Shown: in pieces, positions 7,631-16,443 of the stretch
Layout: each line of letters starts with the position of its first letter
Numbering within the stretch: position 1 is the stretch's first letter
Assembly (NCBI RefSeq): GCF_001877785.1
Contig: NZ_MINN01000096.1
Coordinates: forward strand, 415,889 to 479,888
Direction of reading: 5' to 3'
Origin: Rossellomorea aquimaris
GTDB lineage: Bacteria > Bacillota > Bacilli > Bacillales > Bacillaceae_B
Length of the DNA: 64,000 nt
Program-made: the position numbers and the translations under genes
Notes under the pieces: model-generated
Database searches by the model: none
Told to the model about the DNA's origin: nothing
What the model saw: the letters and a program-made list of their open reading frames with translations, nothing else

Positions 7631-7795
7631 TCATTTTCCGTTATTCTGTTTGGATTTGACCGGCTGGCCCTGTTTTTCATAACGTTTTTTTGCCGTTTTC
7701 ACAGGGTTCTGTTCTGAACCGAATTCAGTATTGAGGTTACGGAAATCGCTTCTTGTTTTTTGCTCCGGATTATTTTGCTTAGAACGTTTTTTCAA
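7631..7795 (-). CDS. small basic hydrophilic protein, TTG start
   Basis: 54 aa, starting (M)KKRSKQNNPEQKTRSDF and ending KSKQNNGK. About a quarter of the residues are Lys or Arg, with many Asn and Gln and no hydrophobic segment. This composition resembles minor acid-soluble spore proteins, but I do not recognise the family. The start is TTG, overlapping the ytzC stop codon in TTGA, with GGGAGG inside the end of ytzC. It is therefore translationally coupled to ytzC and followed directly by a terminator. The tight coupling and terminator argue that it is real. Confidence 0.7.
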   Translation of the reverse strand: MKKRSKQNNPEQKTRSDFRNLNTEFGSEQNPVKTAKKRYEKQGQPVKSKQNNGK

Positions 7796-8085
7796 TGTAG
7801 TTTTCCTCCCACCACAGTCGGATCATGTTCTAATAAAATCATCTCATTTTGAAGGTTCTGCAGCTGAAGCCTCATCCTGTGCAGCTGTTCACGCTGCTGG
7901 GAATTCGCGCTGTGCGCCAGGTCAGACACATCGTTGACCGCTTCTTCAATCTGCTGCATCGCTTTCGTGTATTCCTGATCGTGATAGTGCTCCTGCTCCA
8001 TGCCGGATTTATACTGTTCTTGAGCGTAACGAATGGCATCTTCACATTTCTGAATACAGTCTTCAATGGATTTTCTCGTTGCCAT
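7792..8085 (-). CDS. ytzC: YtzC family protein (DUF2524)
   Basis: 97 aa, highly charged and helical, probably a coiled coil across residues 5-85 (MATRKSIEDCIQKCEDAIRY at the N-terminus; SANSQQREQLHRMRLQLQNL in the second half). The start at 8085 is preceded by AGGAGG; the longer frame upstream has no such site. It is divergent from ytqA, as in B. subtilis. Function unknown. Confidence 0.8.
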   Translation of the reverse strand: MATRKSIEDCIQKCEDAIRYAQEQYKSGMEQEHYHDQEYTKAMQQIEEAVNDVSDLAHSANSQQREQLHRMRLQLQNLQNEMILLEHDPTVVGGKLH

Positions 8086-8286
8086 GTCGACTACCTCCTG
8101 CATTTTAATGTGTAAAGAAGAGTGCATGCTCTCCTTCTACATTAGTTTTAACCTCAGGACCGCATTCAGAAGTGGTAATCTTCACCTATTTCATGACATC
8201 GGATACATTCGCAGGCACATTCATGTTAAAATCTTTTTGATAAGGGTCACATACATAACAGTAGAAATTAGGAGGTGTTTGTCATT

Positions 8287-9240
8287 ATGACAAACCCGTT
8301 TCCATACGCGGCCGATAACAAGCGGTATCATACATGGAATTACCATCTGCGTAATCATTTTGGCTATAAAGTCTTTAAAGTCGCACTCGATGGCGGTTTT
8401 GACTGCCCGAACCGCGACGGAACAGTCGCCCACGGCGGATGCACCTTTTGCAGTGCAGCAGGATCCGGCGATTTTGCAGGGGACCGTGTCGATCCCCTTG
8501 AAAAACAATTCAATGACATTAAAGAGAAAATGCATACTAAATGGAAAGACGGCAAATACATGGCCTATTTCCAGGCGTTCACAAATACGCATGCACCTGT
8601 AGAGGTTCTCAGGGAGAAGTACGAGTCTGTTTTAAACCAGGAAGGCGTCGTCGGGATATCCATTGCCACGCGTCCCGATTGTCTGCCCCATGATGTGATC
8701 GAGTATCTTGCAGAGCTTAATAAACGGACTTATCTCTGGGTTGAACTTGGACTCCAGACCGTACATGAAAAGACGGCAGACCTGATCAATCGCGCCCACG
8801 ATTATCAATGCTATGTCGAGGGAGTGAAAAAGCTCAGAAAACACGGGATCCGCGTCTGTTCCCATATCATTAACGGCCTGCCTCAGGAAAATACGGAAAT
8901 GATGATGGAAACGGCCCGTGAAGTGGCAAAACTCGATGTTCAAGGTATCAAGATCCATCTTCTTCATTTACTTAAGGGAACACCCATGGTCAAGCAGTAT
9001 GAAAAAGGGCTGCTCGAATTCATGGACTTTGACCAATACGTGAAGCTTGTCTGCGACCAGCTTGAAATCCTGCCTCCTGAAATGATTGTCCACAGGATCA
9101 CGGGTGACGGACCGATTGAAATCATGGTGGGTCCGATGTGGAGCGTCAATAAGTGGAATGTGCTGAACGCAATCGACCGGGAATTGAAGGAACGAAACAG
9201 CTGGCAGGGAAAATTTTATAATGTGGATGTGAAAACATGA
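8287..9240 (+). CDS. ytqA: radical SAM protein YtqA (reported as MnmL)
   Basis: 317-aa radical SAM enzyme of the TIGR01212/YhcC-like family. The iron-sulfur cysteines are C40, C52 and C55 in an unusual C-x11-C-x2-C spacing, typical for this subfamily. It overlaps ytqB by ATGA. YtqB is the tRNA methyltransferase MnmM, and YtqA has been reported to act one step earlier, on the carboxymethylaminomethyl group of wobble uridine. I am sure of the family and pairing, less sure of the exact chemistry. The start at 8287 follows AGGAGG at 8270-8275; an in-frame GTG inside that site is rejected. Confidence 0.88.
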   Translation: MTNPFPYAADNKRYHTWNYHLRNHFGYKVFKVALDGGFDCPNRDGTVAHGGCTFCSAAGSGDFAGDRVDPLEKQFNDIKEKMHTKWKDGKYMAYFQAFTNTHAPVEVLREKYESVLNQEGVVGISIATRPDCLPHDVIEYLAELNKRTYLWVELGLQTVHEKTADLINRAHDYQCYVEGVKKLRKHGIRVCSHIINGLPQENTEMMMETAREVAKLDVQGIKIHLLHLLKGTPMVKQYEKGLLEFMDFDQYVKLVCDQLEILPPEMIVHRITGDGPIEIMVGPMWSVNKWNVLNAIDRELKERNSWQGKFYNVDVKT

Positions 9241-9809
9241 AATTGGAACGAATCTTACCTTTTGCCCGAAAACTGCTTGAGAATGCAGTTAAACCGGGTG
9301 ATATCACAATAGATGCAACACTTGGCAACGGCCATGATACATTGTTTCTGGCTCAGCTTGTCGGCGAGAACGGAAGGGTTTACGGCTTCGATATTCAAGA
9401 GGCTGCCATTCAGAATACGAAAGATCAGCTCGCCACCCATGAACTCTCTGATCGTGTCACCCTTTTTCACCAGGGTCATGAGACGGTCATGAATGTGATT
9501 CCCCCCGTCCATCACGGGAAAGTGACAGGAGCGGTCTTTAATCTTGGTTACCTCCCGGGTGGTGACAAAACAATTGTCACCCGGCCAAGAACCACCATTT
9601 CGGCAATGAATCAAATCCTTGAAATGCTTGCACCTGAAGGAATCCTTATTCTCGTTATATATCACGGTCACCATGAAGGAGCCGTCGAACGGGACTACCT
9701 GCTCCGTTACGTAGAAAAACTGGATCAGAATTACGTACACGTTTTACGTTATCAGTTCGTGAACCAGCTCAATAATCCTCCATTCATCCTCGCTCTGGAA
9801 AAAAGATGA
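9237..9809 (+). CDS. mnmM: tRNA wobble-uridine methyltransferase MnmM (YtqB)
   Basis: 190-aa class I SAM-dependent methyltransferase. SAM-binding motif DATLGNGHDT is at residues 22-31, the acidic ribose-binding residue in YGFDIQ at about 46-51, and NLGYLPGGDK at about 102-111 is the catalytic-loop signature of YtqB-type enzymes. B. subtilis YtqB methylates 5-aminomethyluridine at tRNA position 34, giving mnm5U, the last step performed by MnmC in E. coli. Its ATG overlaps the ytqA stop, so the two are translationally coupled. Confidence 0.9.
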   Translation: MKLERILPFARKLLENAVKPGDITIDATLGNGHDTLFLAQLVGENGRVYGFDIQEAAIQNTKDQLATHELSDRVTLFHQGHETVMNVIPPVHHGKVTGAVFNLGYLPGGDKTIVTRPRTTISAMNQILEMLAPEGILILVIYHGHHEGAVERDYLLRYVEKLDQNYVHVLRYQFVNQLNNPPFILALEKR

Positions 9810-9814
9810 AAATA

Positions 9815-9851
9815 GGGACTGGCCTTCATCACGCTGAAGGCCAGTCCCTTT
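9815..9851 (+). terminator. terminator, probably two-way
   Basis: A 14-bp stem, GGGACTGGCCTTCA with TGAAGGCCAGTCCC, followed by TTTCTGGTTTT. It ends ytqA-mnmM and, facing the other way, the convergent luciferase-like gene. Confidence 0.88.
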
Positions 9852-9857
9852 CTGGTT

Positions 9858-10859
9858 TTATAGAAGTGCATCGGCAATGAGCTCGAAGGATTTGAGCTTG
9901 TCCTTGAAGTCGTACGTTATGCTGACAAGCATGATCTCATCCGTCTGGTACTCTTCACTGAGCTGAAGGATTTCCCTTTTCACTTTCTCAGGTCCCCCGA
10001 CGATCATGCGCTTGCGGTTTTCACGGACACGTGCGGCTTCGAACGGACTGTATTGGTATCCAGCCGCTTTCTCGGGACTCGGTGTCCCGTTGGAACGCAT
10101 TCCCTGTTCGATCATGATCAGTGACAGATCGATGCTCGATGCGACTCTCTCCGCCACTTCATCGGTCTCTGCACAAATCGTGAAGACCGCCACTGTATTC
10201 TTCGGTTTATCCAGGAATTCTGAAGGTACAAAATGATTGCGGTAAGCCTCTGTATACTGAGGACCGCCTTCCCCATTGATGAATTGTGCAAATGTATAAG
10301 GCAGCCCTTTCTGCGCAGCAAGCATGGCACTGGATGGACTCGATCCAAGCATCCAGACCTCCGGCATCGTCGGGATCATCGGTGCAGCCGTCAACCCTTG
10401 ATAAGGGTGGGATGGAGGCAGTGAATCCGTCAGGTACCCCAGCAGCTCATCAATCTGCTCCGGGTAACGGTGCACGTCCCGGTGTTTACCGTCACTGAGT
10501 GCCATCGAAGCCATCGGCATGCCGCCAGGCGCCCTGCCAAGTCCGAGATCGATGCGGTCAGGATTCAAGCCTTCGAGGAGCCTGAAGTTTTCCGCAACTT
10601 TATAAGAGCTGTAGTGCGGCAGCATCACACCGCCGGATCCGACACGTATCTTTGAAGTATTCTGTGCCAGGTGGGCAATCAATACCTCCGGTGAGGACCC
10701 GGCCAGGCTCGGTGAATCATGGTGCTCCGATACCCAGAAGCGGGTGAATCCCAGCTTCTCCACGAATTGGGCAAGTTCCACTGTATTATTCAACGCCTCG
10801 CGGGCGCACATTCCTTCTGAAATGGGTGATTGATCCAAGACACTTAATTTGATCGTCAA
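9858..10859 (-). CDS. LLM class flavin-dependent oxidoreductase
   Basis: 333-aa bacterial luciferase-like monooxygenase of the MsnO8/YtmO-type subgroup. It carries LSVLDQSPISEG at the N-terminus, the FWVSEHHDSPSLAGSSPEVL segment near residues 41-60 and GLGRAPGG at about 110. These enzymes use FMNH2 from a separate reductase. I prefer TTG at 10859: AAAGGAG directly abuts the upstream ATG at 10868 (no spacer) but is nine bases from this TTG, and family members begin close to KLSVLDQSP. The substrate is unknown. It is a single-gene transcript. Confidence 0.85.
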   Translation of the reverse strand: MTIKLSVLDQSPISEGMCAREALNNTVELAQFVEKLGFTRFWVSEHHDSPSLAGSSPEVLIAHLAQNTSKIRVGSGGVMLPHYSSYKVAENFRLLEGLNPDRIDLGLGRAPGGMPMASMALSDGKHRDVHRYPEQIDELLGYLTDSLPPSHPYQGLTAAPMIPTMPEVWMLGSSPSSAMLAAQKGLPYTFAQFINGEGGPQYTEAYRNHFVPSEFLDKPKNTVAVFTICAETDEVAERVASSIDLSLIMIEQGMRSNGTPSPEKAAGYQYSPFEAARVRENRKRMIVGGPEKVKREILQLSEEYQTDEIMLVSITYDFKDKLKSFELIADALL

Positions 10860-10932
10860 TTTGGACATCTCCTTTATCTGATGTGAGTATTATTATCAAT
10901 TTCAGGAGAAAAAATGTCCAATAACATGCTTA

Positions 10933-10961
10933 AAGGGTGACGGCTTGGAGCCGTCACCCTT
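10933..10961 (-). terminator. terminator-like hairpin after inhA
   Basis: AAGGGTGACGGC pairs with GCCGTCACCCTT around a 5-base loop, seven bases past the protease stop. The T tract is better on the plus strand (AACTTTTTA) than on the minus strand. Confidence 0.7.
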
Positions 10962-10967
10962 AACTTT

Positions 10968-13340
10968 TTAGTGCTTTTTGATTTCGATTCGTCCCACGGA
11001 CTTATCTTTACTTTGACCAGTCACTTTAATCTTCAATCCATATTCAGGAACATTTCGACCTGCATCCGGCATCTTTTCATTCAAGTAACTGCGCTTGTCA
11101 TTGAATTCAGGATTTTTGTGAGTATACTTATCTTCCAAAGTCACTCCAAGCAGCTCACGGTAGTCAAGGAACATCTTTTCTGTTTTATCCATGCTGAATG
11201 CTGCATCATGGATCTGGTAGCGAGTAGAAGCCATTGAGTTGTCACTCCACTTCAGCTCACGCTGGTCTGCATCAACTACACCAAGGAAGCCTTCCCCAGG
11301 ATGAATACCCGTCCAGTTGTCACCATATTTTTCATCGGCGTACCAGATGACAAGACCTGGATCATATTGCATCAGGCTGTCGCCTCTGCGGATATGGGCC
11401 AATCCTTCATCCACCCCTTGGTGGTTTCTCCACTCAAGAAGATAGTAATGTTCAGATGTTTTGATTCCATTATCCTTCGTGAAGCCTTCCAATGAAACTT
11501 TAGCGTCCCCTTCAGCATCATCAAAGAACAATTCACTTCCGTCAGCAGTGACTTTGATGTCATCTGCATAAAGTCCGGGATTTACTGCAGCTACGTCAGT
11601 CCAATAATTCAACTTGACTTGGACATTCTTACCTGCATATTGACTAAGATCAAATACTGCATCTACCCAGCCGTCAGATTTTCCAGTAATTCCATAACCA
11701 GGGTTCTGATCATGAGGGTCTGTATCTGTTGTCAGATTTCCAGGAATGCTTGTCCAATTTTCTCCGTCTTCGCTCACTAGAACGGAAGCGTAATCCCAAT
11801 CTGTTTCAATGTCATACCATGCTTTAAATGAAAGCTCGGCATTTGTTGCAGATGTCAAATCTGCATTGATCACCGCTGAATTATCTAAATTATTTCCGCT
11901 GCCGCTGAAATATTCAGATTCCCCACTGAAAGGAGTGTTGACCACAGTTTCTTTGTCAGGCAGATTGATACGGAACGCATCAGCGTTCGTCCCTTTTGTA
12001 TTCGCCTGATCCAAGAAAACTTCCATTCCTTTTTTATCGATCTCTTCAAGATTTACTTCATCATATTTCAGCCAGTTTCCGCCATGAGCAGCCTGAAGGA
12101 ACTCTTTCGACCAGGCGCTGAAGCCAGTTGGTTCTGTACCAGGGATGTCACCTGCCCAGCTTCCGCTTGCCATGATGGACCAGTACGCGATTGCTTCACC
12201 TTCACCAGAATACTGCGTATCATACTCATCCGGCAATCCAAGATCATGCCCATATTCGTGGGAGAACACTCCGGCTGCTCCATCGGCAGGCTGGACTGTA
12301 TAATCATAGGCTGCCATGTTTCCGCCCCAGTAAGGAACATCCGTTTCAGTTCCATCCACCGGGAATACATCTCCTAAGTTCCAGCGATGGGACCAAATAG
12401 CATCCGGTCCGAGGCTTCCGCCGCCAGCTTCCTCACCAACAGCGGAATGAACGATCATTAAGTGATCGACCAATCCGTCTGGTTCACGGGTATCGCCATC
12501 ACCATCGAGGTCATAGCGGTCTTCCTGGTCATAATCAGCGAGGTCTACACTCGGATCCGCTGATGCAGCTTCAAGTGCTTCACGTACCAAGCTTCTTGCA
12601 TCTCTATCATTATCTCCTGCTTCAGGGTCGTTCCCGCCATAGTAAGCTGCTGGTTCTTTTGCTTGATACCACCCAGCAACTTCACCCTCAACAGTGTAGG
12701 CACCGTTCGTTTGCTGCTCATAGAATTGTTTCATGGATACAAGGTTTTCTCCGTTTGGCCCTTCGTATCCATCTTCCCCGAATACCATGTCTTCGTAGTG
12801 TTCTTTTACATAGTCCTCATAATACATATCCGATTCCCCTGGTTGGATCGAATTATGAGGGAAGTCAGAGAATTCCATCAGTAATACCAGGACTTTATCC
12901 GATCTGGTATCTCCGTCATAATCCTCTTCTACTACAGGGTCAAGATTTCTCTTTTTTCCTTTTTTATGCTTGTCACCTTTTTTATGTTTCTTTATGTCTT
13001 TTTCTAGCTTTTCTTTTTCTTCCTTTAGCTCGCCGTCATCTTCAAGTTCTTTCAGTCCTTCTGATTTTTCCTTGAGGAATTTCTTTACTGCTTGTTCTGC
13101 CTGTTCAGCAGATGCTTTCTTAGAAAGCTTCCCGCTTTTTTGAAGCATCTCGATCAGCTTTTCCTCATTCGCGATCGCAAGGTCAAATGGCCCCTCTTGA
13201 TGTGAATGGGATTTTTGCACCGTCGGCTTCGCCAACACATTCTCTGGTACTGCAGTCCCCGCTGATGCCGGTACGGCAAATGCACCGATTCCCAAGGCAG
13301 CAGTGAGAGCCATAGTTAAAACTTTACGTGTTTTCAACAC
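10968..13340 (-). CDS. inhA: immune inhibitor A, secreted M6 metalloprotease
   Basis: 790-aa exported zinc protease. The signal peptide ends around residue 27 (GAFAVPASAG). A propeptide and a Lys/Glu-rich stretch follow at about 88-131. The M6 catalytic motif HEYGHDLGLPDE is at 361-372, with His361, Glu362 and His365 plus the downstream Asp. Asp-rich calcium-type loops (DLDGDGDTREPDG) are at about 277-289. A beta-rich MAM-like/VEG region occupies the C-terminal half. InhA of B. cereus cleaves antibacterial peptides and matrix proteins. Length equals the family norm. The start is GTG, with GGGGG six bases upstream. The charged Lys/Glu insert before the catalytic domain is more extreme than I remember in InhA. 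Confidence 0.93.
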   Translation of the reverse strand: MLKTRKVLTMALTAALGIGAFAVPASAGTAVPENVLAKPTVQKSHSHQEGPFDLAIANEEKLIEMLQKSGKLSKKASAEQAEQAVKKFLKEKSEGLKELEDDGELKEEKEKLEKDIKKHKKGDKHKKGKKRNLDPVVEEDYDGDTRSDKVLVLLMEFSDFPHNSIQPGESDMYYEDYVKEHYEDMVFGEDGYEGPNGENLVSMKQFYEQQTNGAYTVEGEVAGWYQAKEPAAYYGGNDPEAGDNDRDARSLVREALEAASADPSVDLADYDQEDRYDLDGDGDTREPDGLVDHLMIVHSAVGEEAGGGSLGPDAIWSHRWNLGDVFPVDGTETDVPYWGGNMAAYDYTVQPADGAAGVFSHEYGHDLGLPDEYDTQYSGEGEAIAYWSIMASGSWAGDIPGTEPTGFSAWSKEFLQAAHGGNWLKYDEVNLEEIDKKGMEVFLDQANTKGTNADAFRINLPDKETVVNTPFSGESEYFSGSGNNLDNSAVINADLTSATNAELSFKAWYDIETDWDYASVLVSEDGENWTSIPGNLTTDTDPHDQNPGYGITGKSDGWVDAVFDLSQYAGKNVQVKLNYWTDVAAVNPGLYADDIKVTADGSELFFDDAEGDAKVSLEGFTKDNGIKTSEHYYLLEWRNHQGVDEGLAHIRRGDSLMQYDPGLVIWYADEKYGDNWTGIHPGEGFLGVVDADQRELKWSDNSMASTRYQIHDAAFSMDKTEKMFLDYRELLGVTLEDKYTHKNPEFNDKRSYLNEKMPDAGRNVPEYGLKIKVTGQSKDKSVGRIEIKKH

Positions 13341-13497
13341 GTCATTCCCCCTTCGTATGTACTATTTTTTTACAACTAATTACAATATACTAGATTTTTC
13401 AGAAATATCCATATATTCTGACATAAGTTGATTATTTTCTCCTACAAGAAATTTTCACAAGGGAATATTTAACCAATAAACCGGGACATAAAACGAC

Positions 13498-13535
13498 AAA
13501 AAGCTGGTCCTATTGGTATAGGACCAGCTTTTTTT
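13498..13535. terminator. two-way terminator between ytpB and inhA
   Basis: AAAAAGCTGGTCCTAT pairs with ATAGGACCAGCTTTTT around TGGT, with T runs on both strands. It lies 42 bp past the ytpB stop. Confidence 0.85.
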
Positions 13536-13576
13536 ATGGGACTATTTTATTTCGTGGTGCGAAATAACTATGTTTT

Positions 13577-14641
13577 TCACTTAGCTTTCTTTATTTTCCG
13601 GTACATTTTTCCATTCCAGAAGAAGAATTTTGTCACCCAGCCGGCTTCTCCGATGAATTCTTTTGAGAAAGCCTGGACCCTTTTCTGCCTTCTGGCTTTT
13701 TCATCAGAAAGATACACCCCGATCAGCCCTTTATTGATCAAACGGTGAAAGCCCGAGTGAGGAAGTTCGTTCGTATGTTCATCCGCTTTCCGCAGGAAAT
13801 GAATAAGTCTATCCTTTAGATGAGCTTCATTTTCATAATAAAAACAGAAATTCAAGTCTCCTCCCTCATGGTCTTCTTCCTGATCGATGAAATAATCCAG
13901 CAGGATATGAAGGCCCTGTATGTAAGGAAAATAGCCAGCCTTGATTTTTTCTGTATAGGAAGGCTGGAAATCCGGTCTGCTGGCGTAGGCCACCAGGCAG
14001 AAGATCCCGAGTGTGGAACCGGAGCATGCCGAAAATTCATACCAATCCATCTCCGGGAGTCGGGAACGGTGCCGCTCAAACCATGCCTGAAGCCGCCCCT
14101 CCCTTTCTTCCGGAGTCACGTGTTTATGGATCTGCAGATCACAATAATAATCGCACAGTTCCAGAAGCTCGTCCTTGATGCTTTCATAGTGGGGGATATC
14201 TGACAGCGAGTCCTGGCAGGCAAGCACTAGATCGCGCAAATAACCGCCGTCATCCTGATCTTCCCTCAGTGCATAATAGTTAACAGGACCTGCCCCGACC
14301 GTCAATGCATCCTTCATTGACTGGTGCAGGAGTCTGAAATCCTCTGGATCGAGGGACGTACTCCTGTCACAAAGATTATCAAGATAATCACTGATCGTCT
14401 GGTAAGCAACCGTGAAGCGGATCGTTTCTTTCTTCTTTTTAAGTGAGAGGATGGAAAGGATCGAACCCCCTTCACAATGAAAGGTCTTATGCTCAATACT
14501 CGCTAATGCCTGTTTTCTTAATTCATCATTCGGAATTTCACCGGCACGTTTTTTCCAGTGATCCAGCTCTTGATGAACCAGCGGAAAAATATCCCGATAC
14601 ACTTTAGTCATTAATGAAAAAGGACTTGCAGGTACTGACAA
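13577..14641 (-). CDS. ytpB: tetraprenyl-beta-curcumene synthase
   Basis: 354-aa DUF2600 protein. B. subtilis YtpB converts heptaprenyl or other long polyprenyl diphosphates to linear or monocyclic C35 terpenes (tetraprenyl-beta-curcumene type, precursors of sesquarterpenes). It is an unusual large terpene synthase without the usual DDxxD; here DNLCDRSTSLDPEDF and YYCDLQIHKH are the conserved acidic segments (about residues 88-102 and 167-176). The start is TTG at 14641 after GAGGTGG. It lies 13 bp downstream of ytpA in the same operon. Confidence 0.87.
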   Translation of the reverse strand: MSVPASPFSLMTKVYRDIFPLVHQELDHWKKRAGEIPNDELRKQALASIEHKTFHCEGGSILSILSLKKKKETIRFTVAYQTISDYLDNLCDRSTSLDPEDFRLLHQSMKDALTVGAGPVNYYALREDQDDGGYLRDLVLACQDSLSDIPHYESIKDELLELCDYYCDLQIHKHVTPEEREGRLQAWFERHRSRLPEMDWYEFSACSGSTLGIFCLVAYASRPDFQPSYTEKIKAGYFPYIQGLHILLDYFIDQEEDHEGGDLNFCFYYENEAHLKDRLIHFLRKADEHTNELPHSGFHRLINKGLIGVYLSDEKARRQKRVQAFSKEFIGEAGWVTKFFFWNGKMYRKIKKAK

Positions 14642-14654
14642 GTTACCACCTCTT

Positions 14655-15458
14655 TTAAATTAAATATCCCAGCGCCTTCAACCTGCTTTCGATGAAGATC
14701 TTCGAATATTCGAAGATCTCCTCCCTTTCAGGCTCGTTATAGATTTCATGATAGCACTTTGGCCATTCCTTATAGTGCATTTCAGAAAGAGACAGCTCAT
14801 TGAACCATTTCTTGACCGCACTCTTATCTACGATTTTATCATCCCCGGCCTGCAGCACAAGCAAAGGGACATCCGGCATTTTATTTAAATTCAGTTTAGC
14901 AAGCTTGATCGCTTGTGCAAGCTCCCTGTACCAGCGGACCGAAACTTTTGTAATATAAAGAGTGTCATTGCTGTCAATTTCCCTTACATCTGCATTCCTG
15001 GTCGCCATATCGATCGTCAATCCCGATGGGAATTTCACCATTGGCGCAATCTTGTTCAGACCATAAGAAAGAAGTTCGACAGGCTTCGACGGTCCGTCAA
15101 CAAGACCCAGGCAAGGAGAAGACAAAATGACTCCCGCCACGTTCACATGGGATTCCTGAAGCATCCTTACAGCAATCAATCCGCCCATACTATGGCCAAG
15201 GATGAATACAGGGAGGTCAAATTGGTACGCAGCCTGAACCCAGTCTTTCACCTCGATAATATATTCGTCAAACGTGTCGATATGACCTCTTTGTCTTCTT
15301 GAGGTCATTCCCTGGCCGGGCAAATCCCCCATAATGACATGAAAGCCCGATGCCCGCCACATTTCAATGAGCCAGCCGTACCGGCCATGATGTTCCATTG
15401 CTCCATGAATGATGACGATGACTGCTTTTGCCTCTTGATCTGTTTCCCATTTCCACAT
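14655..15458 (-). CDS. ytpA: lysophospholipase / alpha-beta hydrolase YtpA
   Basis: 267-aa serine hydrolase. The nucleophile elbow GHSMGG is at residues 88-93 (Ser90), the oxyanion segment IHGAMEHHGRYG at about 17-28, and the acid and His near the C-terminus (QAGDDKIVD; WPKCYHEIYNE). B. subtilis YtpA is a phospholipase linked to the lysophospholipid antibiotic bacilysocin. The ATG follows TAAGGAGG. It is the first gene of the ytpA-ytpB operon. Confidence 0.87.
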   Translation of the reverse strand: MWKWETDQEAKAVIVIIHGAMEHHGRYGWLIEMWRASGFHVIMGDLPGQGMTSRRQRGHIDTFDEYIIEVKDWVQAAYQFDLPVFILGHSMGGLIAVRMLQESHVNVAGVILSSPCLGLVDGPSKPVELLSYGLNKIAPMVKFPSGLTIDMATRNADVREIDSNDTLYITKVSVRWYRELAQAIKLAKLNLNKMPDVPLLVLQAGDDKIVDKSAVKKWFNELSLSEMHYKEWPKCYHEIYNEPEREEIFEYSKIFIESRLKALGYLI

Positions 15459-15542
15459 GGCAAATCCTCCTTAAATGTTTCTCTAATGGTCATCATCTGC
15501 TACCATTATTATAGTAAAAAAAATTGAAAGGGGCAGTAAAAA

Positions 15543-16058
15543 ATGCTTTATCCTTATCATGATAAAAAACCAGTGATTGCAGAATCTGCCTACATCGCTG
15601 ATTATGTAACGATTACGGGGGATGTTGAGATCGGGGAAGAATCCAGCATCTGGTTCAATACTGTCATCAGGGGGGACGTAGCCCCAACCAGGATCGGCAG
15701 CAAAGTGAACGTGCAGGATAATTCCATCCTTCACCAAAGCCCTGAAAATCCCCTTATCTTGGAAGACGAAGTAACAGTCGGCCATGGTGTTATCCTGCAC
15801 AGCTGTAAAATAAGAAAAAAAGCCCTCATCGGCATGGGAACGATCATCCTCGATAATGCCGAGATCGGGGAAGGTGCTTTTATCGGTGCCGGAAGCCTCG
15901 TCCCCCAAGGAAAAGTCATCCCTCCTAACACACTCGCCTTCGGCCGTCCCGCTAAAGTGGTGAGGGAATTGAATGATTATGATATCAGTGAAATGAAACG
16001 GATCTCGAGGGAATATGCAGAAAAAGGTCAATATTATAAAAGCATCAAGCCATTTTGA
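15543..16058 (+). CDS. ytoA: gamma-carbonic anhydrase-like hexapeptide protein YtoA
   Basis: 171-aa left-handed beta-helix protein with repeated hexapeptides (GDVEIGEESSIWFNTVIRGD; IGMGTIILDNAEIGEGAFIG). The three zinc histidines fit HQSPENP, VGHGVILHSC (first His and last His). Family members range from carbonic anhydrases to proteins of unknown activity. The start has AAAGGGG. It is divergent from ytpA with about 85 bp between, as in B. subtilis. Confidence 0.87.
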   Translation: MLYPYHDKKPVIAESAYIADYVTITGDVEIGEESSIWFNTVIRGDVAPTRIGSKVNVQDNSILHQSPENPLILEDEVTVGHGVILHSCKIRKKALIGMGTIILDNAEIGEGAFIGAGSLVPQGKVIPPNTLAFGRPAKVVRELNDYDISEMKRISREYAEKGQYYKSIKPF

Positions 16059-16209
16059 TTCTTATACTTGTGATACCCCAATCCCGCCTGGATTACTACT
16101 GTTAAAAAACGGGATGTGAAGGGAATTACTGATCCGGTCTTTATTTTTAGGCCGGATCGGCAAGTAGAAACCTGCAGCAGAGAAGAGATTGCTGCCGCTT
16201 ATTATTATC

Positions 16210-16241
16210 GCCGGGATAAAATTATACCGGCCGTTTTTTTA
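16210..16241 (+). terminator. terminator in ytoA-metK gap
   Basis: GCCGG and CCGGC enclose an inner ATA/TAT helix, followed by seven T. The gap 16059-16443 also contains a GATCCGG/CCGGATC hairpin near 16130-16158. I see no gene in it. Confidence 0.7.
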
Positions 16242-16392
16242 TTTACTCGTCCAAATGCAGAGTATATCGACCAGAATGTCTTTTTATCGACCATTCTGCT
16301 AAATACGACAAATCCTGCACCCCCTGCTTTTCATACCAGTACTCTTTACTCACATATTATATCCCTTCTATCCCCTACCTGCAGGGATTCCA

Positions 16393-16433
16393 TCAAAAAA
16401 AACCAACACCCGTAAAGAGTGCTGGTTTTTTTG
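16393..16433 (-). terminator. metK terminator, two-way
   Basis: ACCAGCACTC pairs with GGGTGTTGGT around TTTAC, with eight U following on the minus strand and seven T on the plus strand. It lies just past the metK stop. Confidence 0.88.
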
Positions 16434-16443
16434 TTACCTGCTA

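Noticed and set aside
7335..7680. Two minus-strand frames of 99 and 70 aa
   Set aside because: They translate the 25-bp array and part of a terminator in other frames.
12563..13075. 170-aa plus-strand frame
   Set aside because: Fully antisense to inhA; His/Leu/Ser-rich shadow translation with no ribosome site and no family features.
15483..16031. 182-aa minus-strand frame
   Set aside because: Antisense to ytoA, whose hexapeptide repeats and ribosome site are clear.
16116..16415. 99-aa plus-strand frame between ytoA and metK
   Set aside because: It spans two terminator hairpins, has no good ribosome site and resembles no protein family.
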